Assembly: GCA_964415865.1 (NCBI GenBank)
Contig: CAYQBY010000003.1
Location: 40,191-104,190 of the forward strand
Direction: 5' to 3'
From: Thiopontia sp964415865
Lineage (GTDB): Bacteria > Pseudomonadota > Gammaproteobacteria > GCF-002020875
Length of the DNA stretch: 64,000 nucleotides
The notes under the pieces were generated by a model, which did not search any database, was not told the DNA's origin, and was given only the letters and a program-made list of their open reading frames with translations. The position numbers were made by a program, and so were the translations under genes. Below are positions 7,837 through 16,997 of this stretch, piece after piece. Position 1 is the stretch's first letter. Each line of letters begins with the position of its first letter.

Positions 7837-8691
7837 ATGAATCAATTACGCATAATCTGTTTTCCACTAAATTGTATACCCATGAAAAAGAGTACTGAAA
7901 AAGAACCTGTTGTTTCACTGATTGGAGCAGGTCCAGGAGATCCTGACTTGTTAACAATCAAGGCATTGCGACGTATTGAGCAGGCTGAGGTTGTGGTTCA
8001 TGACCGTTTGGTGAGTGAGGAGATACTGGCTCTTATCCCTCAGGGGGTGCCACGTATCTATGCCGGCAAGAGTTGCGGCAAACACTCCATGACCCAGGAT
8101 GAGATAAATCAGACTCTGGTTAATCTTGCCAGGAATGGGCGTAGTGTTGTGCGGCTCAAGGGAGGTGACCCATTTGTCTTTGGTCGTGGCAGTGAAGAGG
8201 CTCTGGTTTTGCATAGAGCAGAGATAAAATTTGAGATTATTCCAGGAATTACCTCTGGAATTGCCGCCACAGCATATGCCGGAATCCCTGTTACTCACAG
8301 ATCACTCTCCAGAGGAGTTCTGTTCGTTACCGGGCACTTCAAGAATGATGAGGCAGTGGAGCTGGATTGGAGTGGAATGGCTAACCCAGAGTTGACTCTG
8401 GTCATCTACATGGGACTGCATAATCTTCCGATGATAAGGGATAATCTAATTAGTCATGGACTCTCCCCCGAGACACCAGCGGCAGTAGTTGAGAATGGCA
8501 CAACCAGAAAACAGCGCAAAGCAATCGCCACACTCTCCACTATCGAGGATGCTACCAGAGATAAAGGGCTATCATCCCCTGCGCTTATCATTGTAGGTAA
8601 GGTTGTTGCACTCAGTGATGAGCTGGAATGGTTTGATAAGGTTGCGGAAGAGTCTGCGACAATTGATGCTGTAGCCCTGAATGCCTCATAA
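7837..8691 (+). CDS. nirE: Uroporphyrinogen-III C-methyltransferase (SUMT)
   Basis: The enzyme methylates uroporphyrinogen III to precorrin-2, the first committed step towards haem d1, with S-adenosylmethionine as donor. Family motifs are VSLIGAGPGDPDLLT near the N-terminus, RLKGGDPFVFGRG, PGITSGIAAAAYAG-like PGITSGIAATAYAG, and the MGL region. No siroheme CysG oxidase/chelatase domain is fused, as expected for NirE/CobA. The start is uncertain: 7837 gives 284 residues, while a Met at 7882 would fit family length better, but neither has a strong ribosome site. It opens the nirE-C-F-D-L-G-H-J-N run downstream of the DNR box. Confidence 0.92.
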   Translation: MNQLRIICFPLNCIPMKKSTEKEPVVSLIGAGPGDPDLLTIKALRRIEQAEVVVHDRLVSEEILALIPQGVPRIYAGKSCGKHSMTQDEINQTLVNLARNGRSVVRLKGGDPFVFGRGSEEALVLHRAEIKFEIIPGITSGIAATAYAGIPVTHRSLSRGVLFVTGHFKNDEAVELDWSGMANPELTLVIYMGLHNLPMIRDNLISHGLSPETPAAVVENGTTRKQRKAIATLSTIEDATRDKGLSSPALIIVGKVVALSDELEWFDKVAEESATIDAVALNAS

Positions 8692-8697
8692 TTGTGA

Positions 8698-9036
8698 ATG
8701 AAATTTTTATCTATCCTGCTGATACCACTACTATCTTTTACTCCACTGCTCTCTAATGCAGCGGGCGAAGAGCCGCTCACTGAGCAGAGAAAAGGCGAGA
8801 TTACTCACATGGTTAAACAGGATTGTGGCTCTTGTCATGGGCTAACCCTTAAGGGAGGGTTAGGCCCAAGCCTCGATCCGGTACGACTCAACCTCTATCC
8901 TGAAGGTTTTTTGGAGACCACTATATTTCATGGCCGCCCCGGAACCCCAATGCCACCATGGGCCCCTATTTTAACTGGTAGTGAGATTAGCTACATTGCC
9001 ACTCAATTATTGAAAGGTAGCTGGTATGAAAAGTAA
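8698..9036 (+). CDS. nirC: Periplasmic monohaem cytochrome c, NirC-like
   Basis: A 112-residue protein with a cleavable signal peptide (to about 22), one haem motif CGSCH (near 43) and a C-terminal GTPMPPW segment supplying the Met ligand. NirC proteins are small class I cytochromes that act in haem d1 maturation or as electron donors to NirS. It is 6 bp after nirE, and its 3' end overlaps nirF by 11 bp, so it belongs to the haem d1 operon. Confidence 0.87.
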   Translation: MKFLSILLIPLLSFTPLLSNAAGEEPLTEQRKGEITHMVKQDCGSCHGLTLKGGLGPSLDPVRLNLYPEGFLETTIFHGRPGTPMPPWAPILTGSEISYIATQLLKGSWYEK

Positions 9037-10207
9037 CTTATTGATTTCCATTGTTATTCTACTGGGAACTGTTCATACCTCACTATCTGCCTGTGAGACC
9101 AGAGGAACTGGTGATCTGGGCATAGTAATCGAGCGTGCCAGCGGATCCATTCAGATTATCGACACTACAGAACGTGCCTCACTAGGACGCATAGAGGGGC
9201 TTGGTGACCTCTCTCACGCCTCTGCCGTCTACTCACGCGACGCCCGTTATGCCTTTATCTTTGGCAGGGATGGCGGCCTCACCAAGATTGATATTCTCTG
9301 CAAAAAGATAGAAAAACGTATTATCCAGGGCGGCAACAGTATTGGTGGGGCAATTTCTCAGGATGGAAAATGGGTTGCTGTCTCAAACTATGAGCCTGGT
9401 GGTGTCCGTATTTTTAACAGCAGAACCCTTGAGCTGGTGGCCGATATCGAAGCAACCGCACTATCAGAGCAGAAGAGATCACGAACAGTTGGTCTAGTAG
9501 ATGCCCCCGGAAACCATTTTGTATTCAGTCTGTTTGACAGTGGTGAGATCTGGATTATCAAGATGAGTGATGACGGCTCATCATCCATCAAAAAGTTCAC
9601 CGATATCGGCAGACAACCATATGATGGCTTAATCACCCCGGATGGACGTACCTACATTGCCGGGCTGTTTGGTGAGGATGGGCTCGCCCTGCTTGATCTC
9701 TGGCACCCGGAAAATGGGGTGCAACGAATTCTTGACCACTATGGACGTGGTGAACAGAAACTCCCTGTCTACAAGATGCCCCATCTTGAGGGGTGGGCAG
9801 AGGCCGGGGATAAAACATTTCTGCCGGCTGTAGGTCGCCACGAACTACTGGTGGTAAATAGCGGAAGCTGGCAAGAGAGCGGGCGTATTCAGGTACATAG
9901 CCAGCCAGTATTTGCCATAAGCCGCCCTGATGGACGACAGATCTGGGTAAATTTTGCGTTCCCACACAATGATACCCTGCAAATTATTGACGCAGAGAGT
10001 CTAAAGATAATCCACCAGATACAACCCGGGAAAGGTGTACTGCATATGGAGTTTACACCCCGTGGCGAGGAGGTCTGGGTCTCGATACGCGACAAAAATC
10101 TTGTAGAGATCTATGACACAGAGACATTTGCACTCCTGAAGAGCCTGCCAATGGAAACCCCCAGCGGCATCTTCTTTACCAACAGGGCCGGACAGATCGG
10201 GCTTTGA
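9026..10207 (+). CDS. nirF: Haem d1 biosynthesis protein NirF
   Basis: The 393-residue protein has a signal peptide and a beta-propeller related to the d1 domain of NirS, with repeated blade motifs such as SPDGRTYIA / RPDGRQIWV. NirF acts in the periplasm in the last steps of haem d1 formation and is reported to bind d1-type haem. It lacks the c-type haem domain. It is translationally coupled to nirC by an 11-bp overlap. A following gap of 77 bp separates it from nirD. Confidence 0.92.
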   Translation: MKSNLLISIVILLGTVHTSLSACETRGTGDLGIVIERASGSIQIIDTTERASLGRIEGLGDLSHASAVYSRDARYAFIFGRDGGLTKIDILCKKIEKRIIQGGNSIGGAISQDGKWVAVSNYEPGGVRIFNSRTLELVADIEATALSEQKRSRTVGLVDAPGNHFVFSLFDSGEIWIIKMSDDGSSSIKKFTDIGRQPYDGLITPDGRTYIAGLFGEDGLALLDLWHPENGVQRILDHYGRGEQKLPVYKMPHLEGWAEAGDKTFLPAVGRHELLVVNSGSWQESGRIQVHSQPVFAISRPDGRQIWVNFAFPHNDTLQIIDAESLKIIHQIQPGKGVLHMEFTPRGEEVWVSIRDKNLVEIYDTETFALLKSLPMETPSGIFFTNRAGQIGL

Positions 10208-10284
10208 TAGTGCCAATCAATCTTGATTTTGAATTGATCCAGAACAAATCCGCCCCCTCTAAATAGGTAGATAATATCCGCTAT

Positions 10285-10794
10285 ATGGGTCAACCTCTCT
10301 CAATACAGGATCGTCGTCTGCTGAATGAATTTCAGCACCACTTTCCCCTCTCTCCTCGTCCCTATGCAGAACTGGCAAAGCGACTAGGTACCAGTGAGGA
10401 CGAGATACTTGGGCAGATAAAACGACTCCAGGGTGATGGATTAATCAGTCGTGTGGGAGCAGTAATTCAACCTCACACCATTGGTTACAGCACGCTGGCC
10501 GCAATGAGCATTCCTGCTGAAAAAATTGATGATGTTGTCAACTTTATCAATCAGCTCCCACAGGTTAACCACAATTACGAACGAGAAAATGAGATGAACA
10601 TCTGGTTTGTGGTGACTGCTGAGGATGAGCATGACCTCAAGCGTATTCTGCAAAGAATTGAAAGAGAGACCGGTTACTCAGTGTACTCGTTTCCAATGGT
10701 ACAAGACTTCCATATCGACCTTGGATTCAAGCTTGACTGGAAACATCCACTCAGCAGACAGTCCAGTTCTGTACATCCGGCAGCATTCTCATGA
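10285..10794 (+). CDS. nirD: Siroheme decarboxylase subunit NirD (AsnC/Lrp-like)
   Basis: A 169-residue protein with an N-terminal helix-turn-helix of the AsnC/Lrp type and a C-terminal ligand domain with the HNYERENEMNIWFV signature. The NirDLGH proteins together remove two acetate side chains of siroheme to form didecarboxysiroheme; they are not thought to be transcription factors. NirD and NirG share the HNY signature, whereas NirL and NirH share CYQR. The assignment as NirD rests on its first position. It overlaps nirL by ATGA. Confidence 0.88.
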   Translation: MGQPLSIQDRRLLNEFQHHFPLSPRPYAELAKRLGTSEDEILGQIKRLQGDGLISRVGAVIQPHTIGYSTLAAMSIPAEKIDDVVNFINQLPQVNHNYERENEMNIWFVVTAEDEHDLKRILQRIERETGYSVYSFPMVQDFHIDLGFKLDWKHPLSRQSSSVHPAAFS

Positions 10795-11378
10795 TAAGCA
10801 ATAAAAACATAGTCACCACTGAAATTACTGAGGCTGACAAGATGGTATTGGCTGCAATCCAGAGTGGGCTTCCTCTAACCCCTCGACCATATAATGATAT
10901 TGGAAAAATGGTTGGGATGAGTGAGGATGAGGTGATTGAGCGAGTCCATAAACTACAGCTTGATGGCATTATCAGACGTATGGGAATTATCGTTCACCAT
11001 CGTCCTCTGGGCTACAACGCCAATGCCATGGTTGTGTGGAATCTGCCAACTGATCTTGTTGGTGAGTTTGGCAAAAAGGTTTCCAAGCTTGAGTTTGTCA
11101 CCCTATGCTATCAACGTAAAACTGATCCTGAGGCATGGCCATACAACCTCTATACCATGATTCATGGCAAGGATCGTGAGAGTGTAATGGAGAGGGTTAA
11201 TACTCTACTGTCACTATCACCAATTGAAGACATGGATCATCAGATTCTGTTCAGCAGTCGTCGCTTTAAACAACAGGGTGCCCAATATTTTTCGCCTAGC
11301 AACGCAGCAGAGAATAGAGACACTGAGGAGAAACAGGGGTCATCAGACTCAGCACTGGAGCTGAAATCGTCAGAATGA
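10791..11378 (+). CDS. nirL: Siroheme decarboxylase subunit NirL (AsnC/Lrp-like)
   Basis: A 195-residue paralogue of the preceding gene with an AsnC-type HTH followed by the ligand domain bearing CYQRKTDPEAWPYNLYTM, a signature shared with NirH. It carries an extra acidic, polar C-terminal tail of about 35 residues after the conserved domain. It is coupled by ATGA overlaps to both neighbours, and works with NirD in siroheme decarboxylation. Confidence 0.88.
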   Translation: MISNKNIVTTEITEADKMVLAAIQSGLPLTPRPYNDIGKMVGMSEDEVIERVHKLQLDGIIRRMGIIVHHRPLGYNANAMVVWNLPTDLVGEFGKKVSKLEFVTLCYQRKTDPEAWPYNLYTMIHGKDRESVMERVNTLLSLSPIEDMDHQILFSSRRFKQQGAQYFSPSNAAENRDTEEKQGSSDSALELKSSE

Positions 11379-11848
11379 GACAGGTTGAAGCACCCCCTAT
11401 TCTGGATGCCATTAATCGTAGAATCATAAATAATCTACAGGGTGGATTTCCTGTCACAGAATCTCCATATCGAGATATTGCGATTAAAATAGGGATCTCC
11501 GAAGATGATTTATTGTGGCGTCTTGAGGTGATGAAAACAGACCAGGTCTACTCCCGTTTTGGTCCGTTATATAACGCAGAGGCTCTTGGAGGAGCAGTCA
11601 CCCTGGCTGCACTCAAGGTTCCGGAAGATGATTTCGAACGGGTAACTGAACTGGTTAATGCTCACGATGAGGTTGCCCATAACTACAGGCGATCACCCTC
11701 CCCTCTCAATATGTGGTTTGTGGTCTCAACCGAGAGCAGAGAGGAGATACAATCTGTGCTAGATAAAATAGAGCAGGAGACCGGGCTCAAGGTATACAAC
11801 ATGCCTAAACAGAAAGAGTATTTTCTGGAACTCAAACTCTTTGTCTGA
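11375..11848 (+). CDS. nirG: Siroheme decarboxylase subunit NirG (AsnC/Lrp-like)
   Basis: A 157-residue protein of the same family, with HNYRRSPSPLNMWFVV in the C-terminal domain, matching the NirD/NirG type. Start overlaps the stop of nirL (ATGA). Assigned as NirG by order D-L-G-H, as in Pseudomonas. Confidence 0.88.
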   Translation: MRQVEAPPILDAINRRIINNLQGGFPVTESPYRDIAIKIGISEDDLLWRLEVMKTDQVYSRFGPLYNAEALGGAVTLAALKVPEDDFERVTELVNAHDEVAHNYRRSPSPLNMWFVVSTESREEIQSVLDKIEQETGLKVYNMPKQKEYFLELKLFV

Positions 11849-11857
11849 GATGTAGGT

Positions 11858-12352
11858 ATGGATGAGATAGATCGTAAAATTATTGCAGCAACTCAATCTG
11901 GATTACCTCTGGTTAATCACCCCTATCATGAGGTGGCAGAATCGCTGGGGTTATCTGCAGACACTGTAATGGAGAGAATGCAATCCATGGTACAGAGCGG
12001 GATTATTCGCAGGATTGGCATAATCCCAAACCACTATAAACTGGGATACAAATCAAACGGCATGACGGTATGGGATGTTCCTGATGATGAGATTGACGAG
12101 CTTGGCATGGCTATAGGAAAACTTGATTTCGTTAGTCACTGTTACCAGAGACCGCGTCACCTGCCAGACTGGAGCTACAACCTGTTTGCCATGGTGCATG
12201 GTAAAACCAGAAATGAGGTATTGAACAAAGCTGAACAGATCAGTGAGATCATGGGAAATTCAGTTCGCGCTCACGATATCCTCTTTAGTGATGCTATCCT
12301 GAAAAAGACAGGTCTGCGCCTACTACAGGCACATAACACCAAAGCAGAATAG
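11858..12352 (+). CDS. nirH: Siroheme decarboxylase subunit NirH (AsnC/Lrp-like)
   Basis: A 164-residue protein with the NirL/NirH signature CYQRPRHLPDWSYNLFAM and the N-terminal HTH. It begins 9 bp after nirG and ends 10 bp before nirJ. It partners NirG in haem d1 synthesis. Confidence 0.88.
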   Translation: MDEIDRKIIAATQSGLPLVNHPYHEVAESLGLSADTVMERMQSMVQSGIIRRIGIIPNHYKLGYKSNGMTVWDVPDDEIDELGMAIGKLDFVSHCYQRPRHLPDWSYNLFAMVHGKTRNEVLNKAEQISEIMGNSVRAHDILFSDAILKKTGLRLLQAHNTKAE

Positions 12353-12362
12353 ATCTTTTCCA

Positions 12363-13505
12363 ATGTTTCGAATTAGTCAATACATGAAGGAGTTGCGTAC
12401 TCCCACTCCTATCCAGCCAACCCACTCCCCGTCTGGACCTGTGGTGATCTGGAACCTGATCAGACGCTGTAATTTAACCTGTAAACACTGCTACTCCATC
12501 TCTGCTGATACCGATTTCAAGGGTGAACTATCAACCCAAGAGGTCTTCACGACCATGGATAACCTTAAACAGTATGGGGTAAAGGTATTGATACTCTCTG
12601 GCGGAGAGCCATTGATGCGGCCAGATATATTCGAGATCTCTCACCACGCCAAGGAGATGGGGTTTTATGTTGGTCTCTCCACCAATGGAACATTGATAGA
12701 TTATGACAACATAGATCAGATTGCAGGTGCTGGCTACGACTATGTAGGGATCAGTATTGATGGAATGCAAGAGACCCACGATCAGTTTCGTCGCAAGGAC
12801 GGGGCCTTTGAGGAGTCCATGAGAGGGATCCAGCTATGTATGCAACATCAGATAAAGGTTGGTCTGCGATTTACCCTTACCCAGGATAATGAGAATGAAC
12901 TTTCACAGATGTTGAAGATGCTGGAGATTAAAAATATTGAGAAGTTTTATCTGTCACACCTCAACTATGCAGGACGTGGCAACAAAAATCGTAAGGATGA
13001 CACCTATCACCAGACCACAAGACGGGCGATGGATTTGCTGTTTGAGGCAGCCATGCAGTCTGTACAGCACGGGATCAAACGAGAGTATGTGACCGGCAAT
13101 AATGATGCAGATGGTGTCTACCTACTACACTGGGCAAGAAAAAATTATCCTGAACATGCTGACCATATTGAACAAAAACTGCTGCAGTGGGGAGGCAATC
13201 AGTCTGGGGTGAATATCTCGAATATTGATAACCTTGGAAATGTGCATCCAGATACGATGTGGTGGGACTATAATCTTGGCAATGTCAGGGATAGACCTTT
13301 TTCTGAGATCTGGGAGGATACCAGTGACCCACTTATGGCTGGCCTTAAACAGCAACCACGTGCTGTCAAGGGTCGCTGCGGAGAGTGTGCATACCTCAAA
13401 ATATGTGGTGGCAATACCAGAGTACGAGCCCAGCAACTCTCTGGTGACGTATGGGCCGAGGACCCCGGCTGTTACCTTACTGATGAGGAGATAGGGATTT
13501 CATGA
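12363..13505 (+). CDS. nirJ: Radical SAM haem d1 biosynthesis protein NirJ
   Basis: The 380-residue enzyme has the radical SAM cluster motif CNLTCKHC near residue 37 and the GGEP motif, plus a C-terminal SPASM-like Cys cluster CGECAYLKICGGN with a further Cys in DPGCYL. NirJ replaces the two propionate groups of the haem d1 precursor by oxo groups in the cytoplasm. Its stop overlaps the nirN start (ATGA), so the two are cotranslated. Confidence 0.93.
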   Translation: MFRISQYMKELRTPTPIQPTHSPSGPVVIWNLIRRCNLTCKHCYSISADTDFKGELSTQEVFTTMDNLKQYGVKVLILSGGEPLMRPDIFEISHHAKEMGFYVGLSTNGTLIDYDNIDQIAGAGYDYVGISIDGMQETHDQFRRKDGAFEESMRGIQLCMQHQIKVGLRFTLTQDNENELSQMLKMLEIKNIEKFYLSHLNYAGRGNKNRKDDTYHQTTRRAMDLLFEAAMQSVQHGIKREYVTGNNDADGVYLLHWARKNYPEHADHIEQKLLQWGGNQSGVNISNIDNLGNVHPDTMWWDYNLGNVRDRPFSEIWEDTSDPLMAGLKQQPRAVKGRCGECAYLKICGGNTRVRAQQLSGDVWAEDPGCYLTDEEIGIS

Positions 13506-15037
13506 AAATAACAGGCCACATATCGGTAGCTCCAAAACTTTCGCAACGATTAATATTACTAGTCTCTCTACTACTTCCACTAGCGCCCCTGCAGGCTGCA
13601 GAGCAGACAACGACTCTTGCCAATGAGGATCTCTACCAGCAGAACTGTGCCGCCTGCCATGGTGCCGATCGACTTGGGCTTGTAGGTCCTGCCCTGCTTC
13701 CAGAGAACCTGAAACGACTACGCAAGAAAGCGGCCATTGAGACTGTCACCAATGGACGTCCTGCCACTCAGATGCCCCCTTTTGGAGAGAAGCTAAGTGG
13801 TGAACAGATCAGTGCCCTTGTATCTCATATCTACACCCCGCTAATTGATATTCCTGATTGGGGAGAGAGTGAGATCAGAAAAAGCTATATAAGTCACACC
13901 TCGCTCACTGAACTGCCAACAGAACCACAACATGGTGCTGACCCACTAAACCTCTTTTTTGTGGTTGAGGCAGGTGACCACCACGCTACTATTCTGGATG
14001 GTGACAAACTTGAACCTATCCACCGCTTCAAGACCAGATTCGCACTCCATGGTGGCGCCAAATATTCGCCAGATGGACGTTTTGTCTACTTTGCCTCACG
14101 TGATGGATGGGTAACCCTGTTTGATCTCCATAGCATGCAGATGGTTGCCGAGATAAGAGCCGGCATCAACACCCGTAACATTGCCGTCTCCAGTGATGGC
14201 AAAACTGTTGCTGTTGGCAACTACCTTCCACATAACCTGGTGCTGTTAAATGCCACAGACCTCTCTCTAAAGAGTGTAATTCAGGTGACCTCTGGCAGAG
14301 AGAGCTCGAGGGTTAGCGCAGTATATGATGCTACACCTCGTAATAGTTTTATCTTGGCACTTAAGGATCTACCGGAGGTATGGGAGATCCCCTTCCCCAC
14401 ATCTTCTCAACCAGAACCTGCAATTCGAAAAATCAGGCTAAAAGAGACCCTGGATGATTTTTTCTTTGACCAGCAATATCGTCATCTAATTGGGGCATCC
14501 AGGAAAAGTCAGGGACAGGTCATTGACCTTGATCTAGGCAAGAAGATTGCCGATATTGCCCTTGAAGGAATGCCCCACCTTGGATCAGGGATCAGCTGGA
14601 GACGTGGCAGTCAGACCGTCATGGCCTCCCCAAATCTACGCAAAAGTGCCCTCACTGTTATTGATGTCAACAACTGGAAAACTGTTGAAGAGATCAAAAC
14701 CAAGGGGCCTGGCTTCTTTATGCGTAGCCATGAGAATAGCCGTTATGCATGGGCTGATGTCTTCTTTGGCCCCAATCGTGACCTGGTCCATATCATAGAC
14801 AAGGAGACGCTCGAGATCATAAAAACAGTTCGTCCAGCCGCTGGTAAGACCGCTGCCCATATCGAGTTTACCCGTGATGGACGTTATGCCCTGCTCAGTA
14901 TCTGGGAGGAAGATGGTGCCCTAATTGTCTATGATGGAGACACCCTGGAGGAGGTCAAACGGATCCCAATGAAAAAACCAGTGGGTAAATATAACGTCTA
15001 CAATAAGATCACAAAATCTGAAGGTACCAGCCATTAA
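13502..15037 (+). CDS. nirN: NirN, cytochrome c/d1-domain protein of haem d1 maturation
   Basis: The 511-residue protein has a signal peptide (to about 32), a cytochrome c domain with CAACH (49-53) and a NirS-like d1 propeller. NirN performs the final dehydrogenation of dihydro-haem d1 to haem d1 and helps pass the cofactor to NirS. It is distinguished from NirS by sequence divergence and by its place at the end of the haem d1 operon. The convergent ctaA gene ends 7 bp away with no clear terminator between. Confidence 0.92.
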   Translation: MKITGHISVAPKLSQRLILLVSLLLPLAPLQAAEQTTTLANEDLYQQNCAACHGADRLGLVGPALLPENLKRLRKKAAIETVTNGRPATQMPPFGEKLSGEQISALVSHIYTPLIDIPDWGESEIRKSYISHTSLTELPTEPQHGADPLNLFFVVEAGDHHATILDGDKLEPIHRFKTRFALHGGAKYSPDGRFVYFASRDGWVTLFDLHSMQMVAEIRAGINTRNIAVSSDGKTVAVGNYLPHNLVLLNATDLSLKSVIQVTSGRESSRVSAVYDATPRNSFILALKDLPEVWEIPFPTSSQPEPAIRKIRLKETLDDFFFDQQYRHLIGASRKSQGQVIDLDLGKKIADIALEGMPHLGSGISWRRGSQTVMASPNLRKSALTVIDVNNWKTVEEIKTKGPGFFMRSHENSRYAWADVFFGPNRDLVHIIDKETLEIIKTVRPAAGKTAAHIEFTRDGRYALLSIWEEDGALIVYDGDTLEEVKRIPMKKPVGKYNVYNKITKSEGTSH

Positions 15038-15043
15038 GGAACT

Positions 15044-16126
15044 CTATCTCATCCCGCGACGAGCAGCATAGGTTACAAACAGGGTTATAGTAAAGAGTGC
15101 CACGGCACCTGCCTGATGAGTTGATGCCAGATGAATTGGAACAACCAACAACAGTGTACTAATTCCAAGAGCGACCTGTATCAGAACCATTACCATCAGT
15201 GCATTCATTCCGCTGCGGGCATATTTTGACAGCTCTACCTGTCGATATCGGAACCAGATAATTATGGTTGCTATCAATACGGTAATTGCCAACAGGCGGT
15301 GGTCAAACTGTACTGTAGTTCTGTTTTCAAAGATGTTGATCCAGAATGGGCTCTCCCTGAATAGTCCATCAGGAATATACATTCCATTCATATCGGGGAA
15401 GGTATTGTAGCCATACCCTGCCTTGAGACCTGCAACAAACCCACCCGAAAGGATAGTGATTACAATCAGAAGAGTCAGCCAGCGTGACGTCCTGTATAGG
15501 TTGGCCGAGACCTCTCTCTCCATTCTAAATTTGGCATTGGGAAACAGATAGCCAAGCGCGGTCCAGAACAGGTATGCATAGATAAGGAATGCTGCTGCAA
15601 GATGCGCAGTCAGACGGTACTGGCTGACATGAGGATTATCAATCAACCCGCTCTTGACCATATACCAACCCAACACCCCCTGAAGACCACCAAGAATAAA
15701 CATCAGAATAAACCGTGGAATGGCCGAACGCTGAATCTTGCCAGAGACCCAAAAGTAGATGAATGGCAACAGGAAGGCAAGGCCGATCAGGCGGCCCAAA
15801 ACCCTGTGCAGATACTCCAGCAGGAAAATTGATTGAAAACCTGCCAGATCCATCCCCATATTGATTTTCTGGTACTCGGGGGATTGGCGATAGAGCTCAA
15901 AAACACGTTCCCACTCCAGCTGGGTCAGTGGCGGAATCCAACCCATTAGCGGATCCCAATCCACCATTGAGAGGCCAGAGCCGGTCAGACGGGTAACTCC
16001 ACCAAGCACCACCATTGCATAGATAAGAAGACAAACAGCAAGGAGCCAGATCCCGATCTGGCGATTGTGACTATATTCTGAAAGAGAGCTATACACTGCT
16101 ATCTGTCTCCACAGCTTTCCTGTCAC
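15044..16126 (-). CDS. ctaA: Haem A synthase, COX15/CtaA type 2
   Basis: A polytopic protein of 360 residues with eight predicted spans and the COX15 signatures GGVTRLTGSGLSMVDW, EYLHRVLGRLIG, DHRLLA and STHQAGA. These contain the haem-ligand His residues. Haem A synthase oxidises the C8 methyl of haem O to a formyl group. The sequence lacks the extracellular Cys pairs of the type 1 enzymes, as COX15 does. Its start overlaps the end of the next CtaA-like gene by 38 bp. The presence of haem A synthesis inside a denitrification island suggests the nearby haem-copper enzyme uses an A-type haem. Confidence 0.9.
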   Translation of the reverse strand: MTGKLWRQIAVYSSLSEYSHNRQIGIWLLAVCLLIYAMVVLGGVTRLTGSGLSMVDWDPLMGWIPPLTQLEWERVFELYRQSPEYQKINMGMDLAGFQSIFLLEYLHRVLGRLIGLAFLLPFIYFWVSGKIQRSAIPRFILMFILGGLQGVLGWYMVKSGLIDNPHVSQYRLTAHLAAAFLIYAYLFWTALGYLFPNAKFRMEREVSANLYRTSRWLTLLIVITILSGGFVAGLKAGYGYNTFPDMNGMYIPDGLFRESPFWINIFENRTTVQFDHRLLAITVLIATIIIWFRYRQVELSKYARSGMNALMVMVLIQVALGISTLLLVVPIHLASTHQAGAVALFTITLFVTYAARRGMR

Positions 16127-16994
16127 CGGTCAGGGAAAAGTAGATCAGCAGAGCCGTTATCAGCAGTTGGGAGAATGTAGAGTGGAGCGATGTAGCAACC
16201 AGTGGAAGTTGCCCCTCAACCATGAAGCCACCAAGCTTGGTCTGTACAAACAGCAACAACAGCAAGATCAATAGAAAGTTTCTCTGACCAGCATCCCCTC
16301 TCCTGAAGGCACGAAGCAGCATTACAGAAAAGTAGAGCAGTGCAACAAGAGCTGAGAACCTGTGCATCATATGCATCTGTATTAGAGGGTTTTCTGACCA
16401 CCAATATCCATTGCAGTCAGGCAGTGTTGTACAGGCCATCCCTGCAAATTTGGCAGAAACCATCCCACCCTGCATTAACATGGTAAGCAGCAGCATGGCA
16501 CCGGCTAGCATTACCGCCCTCTGTAGTGAAAACCGCTGCTCCCAACCAAAAACTCTAGCCATAAGCAGGGCAGATGCACCTAACAGAACCATTCCACCCA
16601 GAAGATTACCCATAACAACCCACAACTCAAGTGATCCACCTGCTGCTATCCCAAGTCCGGCTAGCCACAATACGGCACCACCCATGACCACAGCGTACTG
16701 CCTTAATCTTGCAGCACCCTCTCCAGCACGAATCAGTACAATATTTACCAACAATACAAGTATGGCAATAACACCAGCCAGGGTACGGTGGGCAATGGTT
16801 GCAAAGTGATATTCACCCTCAGCAACACCGGCAAAACCCTTGGCCTCACCAGTGACTCCAACCTCACCATAACAGAGTGGCCGTTCCACACACTCCAGTC
16901 CGGACTTTACATGTCTGATATATGAGCTGGTGAAATTAAGGGTAACCACCAGCAGAACAGTTATTACAACCAGATAGCGGATATTAAGCCCCAT
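16089..16994 (-). CDS. Second CtaA-family protein, Cys-pair (type 1-like)
   Basis: A 301-residue polytopic protein with about eight spans and the haem-binding pattern HFATIAHRTLAG, HMMHRFSAL and SLHSTFSQLL. It has two extracellular Cys pairs, ECVERPLCYG near residues 35-41 and CTTLPDCNG in the second half, as in Bacillus-type CtaA. It is therefore a different lineage from the COX15-like protein encoded next to it. Two different CtaA-family genes in tandem are unusual. Either a haem A synthase working with its partner or an enzyme making another haem modification is possible; I cannot decide from sequence. It overlaps the downstream ctaA by 38 bp, so the pair is translationally coupled. Confidence 0.85.
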   Translation of the reverse strand: MGLNIRYLVVITVLLVVTLNFTSSYIRHVKSGLECVERPLCYGEVGVTGEAKGFAGVAEGEYHFATIAHRTLAGVIAILVLLVNIVLIRAGEGAARLRQYAVVMGGAVLWLAGLGIAAGGSLELWVVMGNLLGGMVLLGASALLMARVFGWEQRFSLQRAVMLAGAMLLLTMLMQGGMVSAKFAGMACTTLPDCNGYWWSENPLIQMHMMHRFSALVALLYFSVMLLRAFRRGDAGQRNFLLILLLLLFVQTKLGGFMVEGQLPLVATSLHSTFSQLLITALLIYFSLTGDRKAVETDSSV

Positions 16995-16997
16995 CTG

